Assembly (NCBI GenBank): GCA_031552765.1
Contig: JAVBME010000023.1
Location: 6,249 to 70,248 of the forward strand
Length of the DNA stretch: 64,000 nt
Direction of reading: 5' to 3'
Source: JAVBME01 sp031552765
GTDB taxonomy: Bacteria; Bacillota; Negativicutes; Acidaminococcales; JAISLQ01
Shown: positions 25,899 to 33,330 of the stretch, one piece after another
Position numbering within the stretch: the stretch's first letter is position 1
Layout: each line of letters starts with the position of its first letter
Translations under genes and position numbers: made by a program
The notes under the pieces: model-generated
What the model saw: only the letters and a program-made list of their open reading frames with translations
Databases searched by the model: none
Told to the model about the DNA's origin: nothing

Positions 25899-26327
25899 AT
25901 GAGTATGACAATATATACCATGCATCACTTGGTAAAAGAAAATGACCTTAACCATCACAGTACTTTATTTGCCGGACAGGGAGCCAGCTGGATGGTGGAG
26001 GCGGGCTATATCGCCGCTTCCGCTTTTGCCAGGACCATCCACATAGTTTGCCTTAAAATACACGGTATGACCTTTACCAAGCCGGTGGGCGCCGGGACTT
26101 TATTGCGTATGGAGGCCAGGGTCGTGCATGCCGGTGAAACCAGCCTGACTTCATATATAAAAGCGGTAAATGCTTTTACCGGTGAATACATAGTGGACGG
26201 CTATATGACCTTTATCCACACAAACGACCAGGGCCAGCCGCTAAGGCACGAGCTTTATGTAGTAGCGGCAACGGAAGAGGAAAAACACCTGAAAGCGGAG
26301 GCGGAAAAGCTTGTCGCCATGCGGTAG
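25899..26327 (+). CDS. Hotdog-fold acyl-CoA thioesterase
   Basis: 142 residues, matching single-hotdog acyl-CoA thioesterases of the YciA/BFIT group. The active-site helix region reads NHHSTLFAGQGASWMVEAGY, corresponding to the family N-x-x-G-x-x-F-G-G pattern with a His-rich start. Later strands are KPVGAGTLLRMEARVV and GYMTFIHTN. The enzyme should release free acid from acyl-CoA in the cytoplasm; chain length cannot be inferred. It stands alone between the pyr terminator and a bidirectional terminator, with AAAGGGGGC before the ATG. Confidence 0.8.
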   Translation: MSMTIYTMHHLVKENDLNHHSTLFAGQGASWMVEAGYIAASAFARTIHIVCLKIHGMTFTKPVGAGTLLRMEARVVHAGETSLTSYIKAVNAFTGEYIVDGYMTFIHTNDQGQPLRHELYVVAATEEEKHLKAEAEKLVAMR

Positions 26328-26336
26328 TCTATAAAT

Positions 26337-26368
26337 AAAAAAGCTTGTCTTTGCAGGCAAGCTTTTTT
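26337..26368. terminator. Bidirectional intrinsic terminator
   Basis: A-run, AAGCTTG (26341-26347), loop, CAAGCTT (26358-26364), T-run. It separates the convergent thioesterase and 26375-26767 genes. Confidence 0.82.
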
Positions 26369-26374
26369 ATTTAG

Positions 26375-26767
26375 CTATTCTTTGAATTTTATTGTCACCC
26401 CGGCAAGATATTTTAGGCCTGTTTTTATTACATCCTGGGTGATGAAGTTGGAATCGCCCAGCAGCTTTTCTATATCACGCTGTTCCATGAGCGCATACGG
26501 CTTTACAATGCCGAGCAGCGGATATTCAAGATAGGGATCGAGAACGCCGACTTCGGTTTTTACGATATTCAAACCATTGAGCACGAATGTGTAAGTGCCC
26601 ACGATATAGTGGTCTACTGTTACCTGGAATCCTATCCGGCTTGTCCTGCCGGCAAAAAATGTTTTTGCGGCAGTATAGATAACTGGATGCTGTTTAGCGA
26701 AAGTTTCCAGCAGTTTTTCCCGGAAGGGCACTAACCTTTCCTTTACAAGGATATCTACTTCTTTCAT
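26375..26767 (-). CDS. Hypothetical protein (130 aa)
   Basis: Not recognised. 130 residues without signal peptide or membrane helix. An N-terminal helical segment (VDILVKERLVPFREKLLETF) precedes a beta-rich middle (FQVTVDHYIVGTYTFVLNGLNIVKTEV) and a C-terminal helix-strand (VIKTGLKYLAGVTIKF). The alternation suggests a small ligand-binding or SCP2-like fold, but this is only a pattern impression. AAGGAGGGT precedes the ATG at the right distance, so the gene is real. It follows the exported-protein gene by 36 bases and is probably its operon partner. Confidence 0.7.
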   Translation of the reverse strand: MKEVDILVKERLVPFREKLLETFAKQHPVIYTAAKTFFAGRTSRIGFQVTVDHYIVGTYTFVLNGLNIVKTEVGVLDPYLEYPLLGIVKPYALMEQRDIEKLLGDSNFITQDVIKTGLKYLAGVTIKFKE

Positions 26768-26803
26768 GTAGCAACCCTCCTTATGAAATTACTTTCTTTA
26801 AAA

Positions 26804-27373
26804 TCAGTAAACAGGCGGTTTTACGTTGGCAGTAAATGCGGTTAATGTACTTTTCAGGGCGCGACGAGGCGTATCGGTTTCCTTGTTGGAAATCGAAGAC
26901 GAGTAGGTATATTGCTGTGTTTTAGCGCTGAAAGTCTTTGTGTCCAACTGGAAATTTATTCTGACATAATAGCTAAAACTGCTGGATAACCGTATCCCGG
27001 CCGGGTAAATAACGACCACTGTAAGGTAATCCATGCCTGTTGCTTTTAAGTAGTCAGCCATGCGTTCTTTTTTTACTACCAGTGAAAAATCCTGCATGTC
27101 CTGACTGTCTTCATTCACCCCTTCGATAAAGTTGGCAAGTGCGGCGTCGAGCGGCCTTCCGTCATTCATGTAGACAAATAGGCTGCTGTATTTGTCGGGA
27201 GTAAATTTCGCTTGCATAGCGGGTTCTACCAGTTCGATCAGCTTGCCTTCCGTGCGGATATATTTTGCCGGGATGACAATAACCGCATGTTTGCTGTCGA
27301 CAGCCTGGACTACCGGCATACTTATGACAAAAAACAGAAATACAGCTAATAACAGTTTTCTAATTTTTTTCAT
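26804..27373 (-). CDS. Hypothetical exported protein (189 aa)
   Basis: Not recognised. The signal peptide is clear (MKKIRKLLLAVFLFFVISM, probable cut after VVQA), so the mature about 165 residues are periplasmic or surface-exposed. There is no lipobox. The mature part alternates strands and helices: HAVIVIPAKYI, DYLTVVVIYPAG, FSYYVRINFQLDTKTFSAKT, ending in a basic-aromatic tail. GAGGTG lies before the ATG. It is first in a two-gene operon with the 130-residue protein, and a near-perfect 19-base palindrome lies 16 bases upstream of its start. Confidence 0.72.
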   Translation of the reverse strand: MKKIRKLLLAVFLFFVISMPVVQAVDSKHAVIVIPAKYIRTEGKLIELVEPAMQAKFTPDKYSSLFVYMNDGRPLDAALANFIEGVNEDSQDMQDFSLVVKKERMADYLKATGMDYLTVVVIYPAGIRLSSSFSYYVRINFQLDTKTFSAKTQQYTYSSSISNKETDTPRRALKSTLTAFTANVKPPVY

Positions 27374-27389
27374 TAGCCATCACCTCTTT

Positions 27390-27408
27390 GTAACCTATAA
27401 TAGGTAAC
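27390..27408. promoter_or_regulatory. Near-perfect 19-bp palindrome upstream of the exported-protein gene
   Basis: GTAACCTATAATAGGTAAC has nine-base arms around a central A with one mismatch. On the minus strand its core reads CTATTATAG, which could overlap a -10 box. It is placed to act as an operator for the 27373-26375 operon. Confidence 0.4.
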
Positions 27409-27411
27409 CGA

Positions 27412-27445
27412 GTATAAAAATAGCCTCCTGAGATTTCCAGGAGGC
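27412..27445 (-). terminator. Terminator of the GntR-family regulator gene
   Basis: GCCTCCTG (27423-27430) and CAGGAGGC (27438-27445) form the stem; on the minus strand it is followed by TATTTTTATA. Confidence 0.78.
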
Positions 27446-27483
27446 CGTGTGATAGACGATATACTGGGATAGATTGTTATTAT

Positions 27484-28176
27484 TTATTGCTTGTGCATAA
27501 TGGATGAACTTTCCATAGCGCGAGCAAAAATGCCTTGTATATGCTGGAACATTGCTTCGATAGCCGCACTGGCAGAGTGTGCATGTAAAGCGTCAAGTAT
27601 TTTCCGGTGCTCTTTTATTATTACAGGCAAACACTCCGGTTGGTAAATAAGAAATATGCCGCTGCGCAATAACTGTTCATGGATGATTTCGACACTTTCG
27701 GCGAATTTTTTATTGCCGGTCGTTTTAGCCAGAGCATAATGAAACTCGCGGTCTTTTTGCATAAACTCCGTTATCTTTTTATCATTTGCATCTTCTTCCT
27801 GGCTTTTATAGATATCCTCGAGAAGAGACAATGTGCTGTCATCTATACGTTCGGCCGTCATCTGGCAGATTTTGCACTCTATGGCTTCGCTCATCTCAAG
27901 AAGATCCTGTAAATCTTTTTGCGTAGTGGTGATGACCTGTATGCCCCGGCCGCGAAAGATGTGTATAAGGCCTTCGCCCTGCAACTGCAAAAGCGCTTCA
28001 CGTACAGGAGTTCTGCTTATACCAAGGTTCTCGCTCAGAAAACCTTGGGAATAAATAGTATCAGGTTTGATCCGGTTATTTATGATAGCCGTTTTAATAA
28101 GCTCATAAGCCTGATTTTTTAAAAGACTCTTTGAAACATTGATTTTTTCTGTTCCAAATAAATCATTGCTAGCCAT
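27484..28176 (-). CDS. GntR-family transcriptional regulator, FCD (FadR) subfamily
   Basis: About 230 residues from ATG 28176; a longer version from 28221 adds 15 residues that look non-native, and neither start has a strong ribosome site. The N-terminal winged helix has the GntR pattern (NQAYELIKTAIINNRIKP, then SENLGISRTPVREALLQLQGEGL, wing RGRGIQV). The C-terminal FCD domain is all helical. Its metal/ligand positions fall around MQKDREFHYALAKTTGN and EHRKILDALHAH, where Asp and His residues in this family bind metal and a carboxylate effector. It probably controls a catabolic or uptake gene, but no target is obvious next to it; the neighbours are unknown proteins. Confidence 0.86.
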   Translation of the reverse strand: MASNDLFGTEKINVSKSLLKNQAYELIKTAIINNRIKPDTIYSQGFLSENLGISRTPVREALLQLQGEGLIHIFRGRGIQVITTTQKDLQDLLEMSEAIECKICQMTAERIDDSTLSLLEDIYKSQEEDANDKKITEFMQKDREFHYALAKTTGNKKFAESVEIIHEQLLRSGIFLIYQPECLPVIIKEHRKILDALHAHSASAAIEAMFQHIQGIFARAMESSSIMHKQ

Positions 28177-28325
28177 AATAACGCAACTTTCATTAAGAGA
28201 TTTTAAAAAAGAAACCCACATTTATTTCTATATTTAAAGATACCATAATATGGGAAGATATTCAATGGTAACAAAAAAACGATTTATAAAGATAAAAGTT
28301 TTTGTTTTAAATAAAAAACCGATTC

Positions 28326-29081
28326 TCAATCCAGACACAAGCGTTTCTTACTGGCAAAGCTTTTAATTAAAGGTGATAGGGTCCTTTTGCGGCGATTTTT
28401 TAGTGGCCGGTTTAAAAATTTGTCTACCTGGGCACTAAAAAACATTGCGCATAAAGTTTTAAGCCATTGCGGAAAAGTAAAAGCAAAACGAATAGATAAA
28501 CCTTCTTTTGCAGGGAAAAGGCTGCTTATTTGCACAAAATCCAAAATGGTGATACCTAGGAAAGCTTTATTCAATGGTGTGGTTTTTAAAGATTGTTGGA
28601 AATCCAATGTAATAAACTCATCCTTTACAGTTGCTTTTATTCCTGGCGCCGCTGAAATGTTTTCAAGTAGTTTGCCGGTTATGTACTGAGGAAAAAGCTT
28701 GGTAAAAATATCCGCCCCGCCAATCTTGAGTTTATCGATAAATCCTGCGTCAGGAAGGGAGGAAAGATCTTTGATCTCCATTTGAAAAGCGAAAAAAGCT
28801 TCATGTGAAGACAAGACAAATTTATCAAAGGTGAAAACGATATCCGCTTTAGCGGTATTACGGTAGCTGACAACAACGCGCAGTTGGTTTTCACTCGGGC
28901 AAAACAGCTGCTGCAAAAGAATACCCTGTTTTTGAAAAAAAGGATTGAGTAAAGCCATTATGTGGCTATAGCCGAAAATCAATTCGTTTTTCTTAAGATG
29001 CTCCCATGTTTGGTCGCTCAGCATGCTTTCTGCTGTTTTTAGGTATTGGTTGGACAAGAGCAGCTTGAGTAATTCTTCCAT
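28326..29081 (-). CDS. Hypothetical protein (251 aa)
   Basis: Not recognised. 251 residues, no signal peptide or clear membrane helix, though a hydrophobic stretch (WLKTLCAMFFSA) lies near the end. The start MEELLKLLLSNQYL is amphipathic, and the middle is beta-rich and may bind lipid or a membrane (NQLRVVVSYRNTAKADIVFTFD). The C-terminus is strongly basic (RPLKNRRKRTL, SKKRLCLD). The ribosome site is excellent (CAAGGAGG). It begins 26 bases after the methyltransferase gene on the same strand, so the two are probably co-transcribed. A role as methyltransferase partner or substrate is possible but unsupported. Confidence 0.7.
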   Translation of the reverse strand: MEELLKLLLSNQYLKTAESMLSDQTWEHLKKNELIFGYSHIMALLNPFFQKQGILLQQLFCPSENQLRVVVSYRNTAKADIVFTFDKFVLSSHEAFFAFQMEIKDLSSLPDAGFIDKLKIGGADIFTKLFPQYITGKLLENISAAPGIKATVKDEFITLDFQQSLKTTPLNKAFLGITILDFVQISSLFPAKEGLSIRFAFTFPQWLKTLCAMFFSAQVDKFLNRPLKNRRKRTLSPLIKSFASKKRLCLD

Positions 29082-29106
29082 ATAGAAGCCTCCTTGTGAT
29101 AGCCGA

Positions 29107-29715
29107 TTATTTTAAAAGTTGCCTTACTGCCCCCGCTAAATATTTTATGCCAAGGTCGGCTACTCCGCCTACCGCTTTGGAGTCCCAGGTAACTATACAG
29201 CAAGTGTTTGGTACCGGCCAGGGTATAAGTTTGGCAAAACCGGCCTGTTTTTCGATAAGTTCCCGCCACCATTCAGGGGGATGGACGCTGCAGTGGGCGT
29301 TAGTGCCGTCAGGCAATATTTCCTTGGCCTCCTTGTTTGATATGACAAAAAGGGCGTTGCCGCTTATAGATAGGATCTTTTTGATTACAGGTTCAAGGTC
29401 TTCGTTGGGGATGTGCTCGAGGACGTCGGTATTCAAGACCAAATCGGCTTTTTCTACTGGCAGGGAAGAAAGTTCTTTGATTGCCGGCTCATATTTATAA
29501 GCGGTCACTGATTCCGTATTGTCGGGGTCAAGGGCATCGCGCAGCATGAATACGAGGTTGCTTTGGCCGCAGCCGTAGTCGAGGAGGCTTTTAGGAGAAA
29601 TTTCCTGGACAAAAGGCATGAGTAGAAGAAAAAGATTCTGCGATGTATAGCCGTAGCGTTTTTCCTGATGTATCTTCCTGTATTGTGCAATCAAATCATC
29701 TCTAAGTAAAGGCAT
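29107..29715 (-). CDS. Class I SAM-dependent methyltransferase
   Basis: 202 residues from ATG 29715, which follows GGAGGGAATA; the frame also opens at TTG 29727. Motif I is LLDYGCGQSN (about residue 35), followed by the acidic strand-end region and motif IV-like ADLVLNTDVLEHIPNEDL. This places it in the UbiE/Methyltransf_23-type small-molecule or lipid methyltransferase group. The C-terminal half (HCSVHPPEWWRELIEKQAGF) is typical of such enzymes. The substrate is unknown. First gene of a likely two-gene unit with the 251-residue protein. Confidence 0.78.
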   Translation of the reverse strand: MPLLRDDLIAQYRKIHQEKRYGYTSQNLFLLLMPFVQEISPKSLLDYGCGQSNLVFMLRDALDPDNTESVTAYKYEPAIKELSSLPVEKADLVLNTDVLEHIPNEDLEPVIKKILSISGNALFVISNKEAKEILPDGTNAHCSVHPPEWWRELIEKQAGFAKLIPWPVPNTCCIVTWDSKAVGGVADLGIKYLAGAVRQLLK

Positions 29716-29797
29716 TATTCCCTCCAACAGTAATTAAATATTTTTTGTTATTATATAACATTTTGCGCCGGCTGTCTTTGGTATAGCTTGCTAGCGC

Positions 29798-29834
29798 AAA
29801 AAAAGCAGTGCCGGGTATCCAGGCGCTGCTTTTT
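29798..29834. terminator. Bidirectional-type intrinsic terminator
   Basis: A-run, GCAGTGCC, a loop, GGCGCTGC and T-run; the arms pair over 12-13 bases with one G-U. It ends the 30859-29858 transcript on the minus strand. Confidence 0.8.
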
Positions 29835-29857
29835 GATTGAGCATGAAAAATCATATT

Positions 29858-30859
29858 TTACTGTATTTGCCCTTCCCCGTCTTTTATTTTTACCGCCACC
29901 GGCTGTAGCAATTTGACGGCTTTTTCCGGCATGGAATCGCCCGGAGGTACGCTAAAAGTAATCTTAGCCCTGTTATGGCCGGTGTTTTCATCTTTGATAT
30001 ACAGGACTATTTTTTCCATGAGGTGCAACGGAACACGGTAGGAAAAGCCTATGTCATAAATATGGGAAAAACCGGCTTTAAAATATTCACTGGAGATAGG
30101 AAAAGGGTTTTGCGTATCACCCTCTTTGGTGAAAAAACGTAATTCTCCTTCAAATTTGAAGGGAAAGGCAAAAAATAGCCTGCCGTTGGCTTCAAACTGG
30201 CTAAAGTCATATACAGCTACAGCACTGTCGGTTTCACCGGGAAATTCTTTAAGCGGCGGAGGTGTTCTAGGCGGGTCAAACTCTATCGCGGTGCTGCCTT
30301 CCATCAGGTTGAGCGGCATATTTTCCGATACATAGGTATACTGGTTTTTTTCCGGTACGCTCAAAGGGTTTAAGAGAACGTCGGGGTCAGGGAAAGAGCT
30401 GATTCCCAAAGAAAAGTCTGTTACCAGGTCTTTGAATTTTGCGGAAAACTTTATGAACAGCACTACTAGTATGAGCAGAATTACAGTAGCTAAAAGGTAT
30501 TCAAAAAAATTTTTGCCGGAAAAAATGATCATCATACTTTCCAGCACCCAAATGCCAAGCGCTATGTAGAGGAGTTTTTTCAGGTTTTGTATTAGGGAGA
30601 CAGATTCGCTCTGTTCTTGTAAAAATAGTGTGTAGTTCTGTTTATATATATAATAAGCGGCTTGCAGGCTGGCAAAACGTTCTGACATTTGCGGGTACGC
30701 AACATATGTATTGGAAATATTGGATAGTCGGGCGAATAATCCGGCCAGGTCTTTGCGTTTTAAACCGCTTTTATATTTTATATTGATGGAAACTATGCAT
30801 ATGCCGACAAATACTGCTGTGGCTATGCTAGATAGGAATGCTATAACATTGGTTATCAT
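29858..30859 (-). CDS. Membrane protein of unknown function (333 aa)
   Basis: Not recognised. The start is the ATG at 30859, because GAGGGG lies 6 bases upstream. An N-terminal helix (VIAFLSSIATAVFVGICIV) precedes a soluble helical stretch. Two adjacent membrane helices follow at about 95-150 (LLYIALGIWVLESMMIIF, LLATVILLILVVLFI), then a large about 170-residue beta-rich domain rich in Phe, Pro and Tyr. That domain has repeated strand-like segments (GRLFFAFPFKFEGELRFF, GFSYRVPLHLMEKIVLYI). The layout suggests a membrane-anchored domain for binding or sensing, but topology and role are open. It is transcribed away from the glutamine synthetase gene and ends at a clear terminator. Confidence 0.68.
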   Translation of the reverse strand: MITNVIAFLSSIATAVFVGICIVSINIKYKSGLKRKDLAGLFARLSNISNTYVAYPQMSERFASLQAAYYIYKQNYTLFLQEQSESVSLIQNLKKLLYIALGIWVLESMMIIFSGKNFFEYLLATVILLILVVLFIKFSAKFKDLVTDFSLGISSFPDPDVLLNPLSVPEKNQYTYVSENMPLNLMEGSTAIEFDPPRTPPPLKEFPGETDSAVAVYDFSQFEANGRLFFAFPFKFEGELRFFTKEGDTQNPFPISSEYFKAGFSHIYDIGFSYRVPLHLMEKIVLYIKDENTGHNRAKITFSVPPGDSMPEKAVKLLQPVAVKIKDGEGQIQ

Positions 30860-31025
30860 TGTATGCCCCTCATAATATTCAAAATAATACATATACTTAA
30901 TTCGTTAAAAGCTTGAAAAATCCTGCAAAGGTTTTGTTTGCAAAAACAGGAGCGGTTACAATGCCCCTTGTTTTTTAGTGATGAAAAAATATACACAAAA
31001 AGAATGTTTTAAAAGAAAATTTTTA

Positions 31026-31054
31026 TAGACAAAAAACCTGATTTTTTATATAAT
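31026..31054 (+). promoter_or_regulatory. Promoter of the glutamine synthetase gene
   Basis: TAGACA (31026-31031), a 17-base spacer and TATAAT (31049-31054) make a strong promoter, giving a leader of about 100 bases before the start codon. Confidence 0.72.
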
Positions 31055-31090
31055 TTGTTATGTAAGCAAAAGCGTATAACATGCTTTTGT

Positions 31091-31134
31091 AAAAATAAGC
31101 TTTATACATTTTCGTATGTATAAAACTTATTTTT
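31091..31134 (+). promoter_or_regulatory. Long hairpin in the glutamine synthetase leader (possible attenuator or stability element)
   Basis: AAAAATAAG-C-TTTATACAT (31091-31109) pairs with ATGTATAAA-A-CTTATTTTT (31116-31134) across a 6-base loop, 18 pairs with one C/A mismatch. It is AU-rich and ends in five T, and lies inside the predicted leader about 30 bases before the start codon. As a terminator it would be weak but could be conditional. Confidence 0.5.
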
Positions 31135-31164
31135 GAATTTATATAATGGCAAGGAGTGGGTTTT

Positions 31165-33093
31165 ATGAAAAAAGAATCAGGCGTTGTTAAGATGGTTGCC
31201 CCGCTTTATGTCATTCCCGCTGACAGACACAGAAAGAAGGATGTTGTGGAAATGCTCCAACAACATCCGGAAGTAAAGTTTGTCTCCTTTGTCGGTGTAG
31301 ATTTTGCCGGCAACGACACCGATGAAAAAGTTCCTGTTGCGTTATTTATTGAAGAAATCGACGATATGCTGGACGGTATGGCTGCCCAGACGGATGGTTC
31401 GTCTGTCGTTCTGCCGGGTATTGCCAGCCTGAACAATGGCCGGGTGGACATGAAGCTGGATACGGCTGTAAATTGGTTTGTGGATTATAATTACGAACAT
31501 TTTGACCAAAATACGGGCTGGTATGTAGGTACTCTACGCATCCCCGCTTTTCTCGTACATAATGAGCGGATGGTAGACTCGCGTTCTATCCTTACCAATG
31601 CATTAAAATACGTGGAAAAAGAGTTGCTGCAACTACTGAAAAAGCATCCTGTTATTGACGGCTTGCCTATAGACGGCAAGGATGTGGAAAAGATAAGTTT
31701 TACCTGCGCTACGGAGTTGGAGTTTTGGGTGAAAACTCCGGCTGAAGAGGCGATAGTGGAGGAGCTTTCTACCTCTCAGGTCATGCAGGAGCAGTACTGG
31801 CAAAGGGTACGCGGCAATGTGCGTACTGCCCTCGAAGAAGCGATTTCCGCTCTGGAGCTTTACGGCCTCGGGCCGGAAATGGGCCATAAGGAAGTGGGCG
31901 GCGTAAAGGCGCGTATAGACGGCAGCGGCCATCTCAGCCACGTTATGGAACAGCTCGAGATAGACTGGCGGTATGCCGAAGGCATACAAACAGCAGACAA
32001 TGAAATGCTGGCGCGCATAGTTATAAAAGAAATTTTCCGTATGAACGGGCTGGAAGTTACTTTCCAGGCCAAACCCATCATCGGCGTCGCCGGTAATGGT
32101 GAACATACGCACGTAGGCCTTGCCGCCAAACTTAAATCCGGCAAAACTGTAAACCTTTTTTCACCGTCCGATATGAAAAAAGAGTTTTTGAGCGCTCTTG
32201 GTTATGGCGCTATTATGGGGCTTTTGAAAAACTACGAAGCTTTAAACCCCATTATTTCGGCTACCAATGACTCTCTAAACCGCCTGAAACCGGGTTTTGA
32301 AGCTCCGGTATGTATCGTTACTTCGCTCGGCCACACGCCGGAGGTGCCTTCGCGCAACAGAACTATCCTCGTCGGTTTGGTGCGCGATATCGACAACCCG
32401 CGGGCGACAAGGTTCGAAGTGCGCTCGCCCAACCCTTTTACCAATACCTACCTTGCTTTGGCCGCTTTTTACCTGACCATGCTGGACGGCATCAAGGCCG
32501 CGGTGGAATCCGGCAAGAGCCTGAAAGAACTTAACGCCGAACTGTCTAAAAAGAGCGGTGAAAAGGGCTTTTATCTCGAAAAAGACCGTGAATACAGAAG
32601 CGAGGAAGATGTATTTGAACACTTCACAGAAAAAGAACGCGACCTTCTGTTTGGCCGCCATCCGGCAACAGTGTGGGAAAACCTGCAAAACTTCAAAATG
32701 CATCCGGAAAAGGTCGCCGTATTGACTAAGGGCGGTTTTGCCCAGGAATTTATCGACGGCTTTGCCCAAGGCTCCTTGCTTCGCTGGAAAACTGAGCTTG
32801 TAAATAAAATATTGCCGGAATATACCGATCTGGTAACTTCCATGAAGTGTTTACATGAAGAAGCGCCAGATATGGCCACAGATATTGATGAGGAATTGTG
32901 GGCTAAGATAAAGGCCGCACGCATCAAACTTTGTAAAGACGCTAAAAAACAAGTCTCACTGTTTAGCCAGATACGCAAGGCCCTAGAAAAAGAAGACTAC
33001 GCAAACGCCTCTAAACTTCAGCAGGAGGCGCAAAAAGCGGTAGACGAATTAAAACAGCTTTATATAGAATATAAGCGTAATATAATAGACTAA
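31165..33093 (+). CDS. glnA: Glutamine synthetase, large (about 640-residue) form
   Basis: 642 residues from the ATG at 31165, chosen over GTG 31156 because AAGGAG lies 8 bases before it. It makes glutamine from glutamate, ammonia and ATP. Catalytic-domain motifs are visible: ATELEFWV for the metal-binding glutamates, VAGNGEHTHVGLA equivalent to the NGSGxHxH loop, RLKPGFEAPV with the preceding Asn latch, and RFEVRSPNPFTNTYLALAA. A helical extension of about 150 residues follows, ending EYKRNIID. It is longer than GlnA type I (about 440-470) and shorter than GlnN type III (about 700), so the usual adenylylation or GlnR rules cannot be assumed. It is single-gene, with its own promoter, hairpin leader and terminator. 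Confidence 0.88.
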   Translation: MKKESGVVKMVAPLYVIPADRHRKKDVVEMLQQHPEVKFVSFVGVDFAGNDTDEKVPVALFIEEIDDMLDGMAAQTDGSSVVLPGIASLNNGRVDMKLDTAVNWFVDYNYEHFDQNTGWYVGTLRIPAFLVHNERMVDSRSILTNALKYVEKELLQLLKKHPVIDGLPIDGKDVEKISFTCATELEFWVKTPAEEAIVEELSTSQVMQEQYWQRVRGNVRTALEEAISALELYGLGPEMGHKEVGGVKARIDGSGHLSHVMEQLEIDWRYAEGIQTADNEMLARIVIKEIFRMNGLEVTFQAKPIIGVAGNGEHTHVGLAAKLKSGKTVNLFSPSDMKKEFLSALGYGAIMGLLKNYEALNPIISATNDSLNRLKPGFEAPVCIVTSLGHTPEVPSRNRTILVGLVRDIDNPRATRFEVRSPNPFTNTYLALAAFYLTMLDGIKAAVESGKSLKELNAELSKKSGEKGFYLEKDREYRSEEDVFEHFTEKERDLLFGRHPATVWENLQNFKMHPEKVAVLTKGGFAQEFIDGFAQGSLLRWKTELVNKILPEYTDLVTSMKCLHEEAPDMATDIDEELWAKIKAARIKLCKDAKKQVSLFSQIRKALEKEDYANASKLQQEAQKAVDELKQLYIEYKRNIID

Positions 33094-33125
33094 AGTTATT
33101 TTTTGAGTAGGCTTTGTTGACAAAA

Positions 33126-33171
33126 AACGAGTAAAAACTTCTCCAAACAAAGAAGTTTTTACTCGTTTCTT
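33126..33171 (+). terminator. Terminator of the glutamine synthetase gene
   Basis: Perfect 17-bp stem, 33126-33142 with 33151-33167 (AACGAGTAAAAACTTCT and its complement), 8-base loop, then T-rich sequence. Confidence 0.87.
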
Positions 33172-33223
33172 TAGATAAGGTTACAAAAAAGACGAATTTT
33201 TTGCTAAAATAGCAAATTTTCTC

Positions 33224-33252
33224 TTGGATAATTAAAAGAAAAATGTTAGAAT
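33224..33252 (+). promoter_or_regulatory. Promoter of the SLH porin gene
   Basis: TTGGAT (33224-33229), 17-base spacer, TAGAAT (33247-33252), about 80 bases before the start codon. Confidence 0.55.
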
Positions 33253-33330
33253 TAAAAAAGCTATAAGGTAACAGGCCTGAAAAACGGGCGGCTGTTGTTG
33301 TAGCAAATAATTTATTTGGGAGGGAACTGA

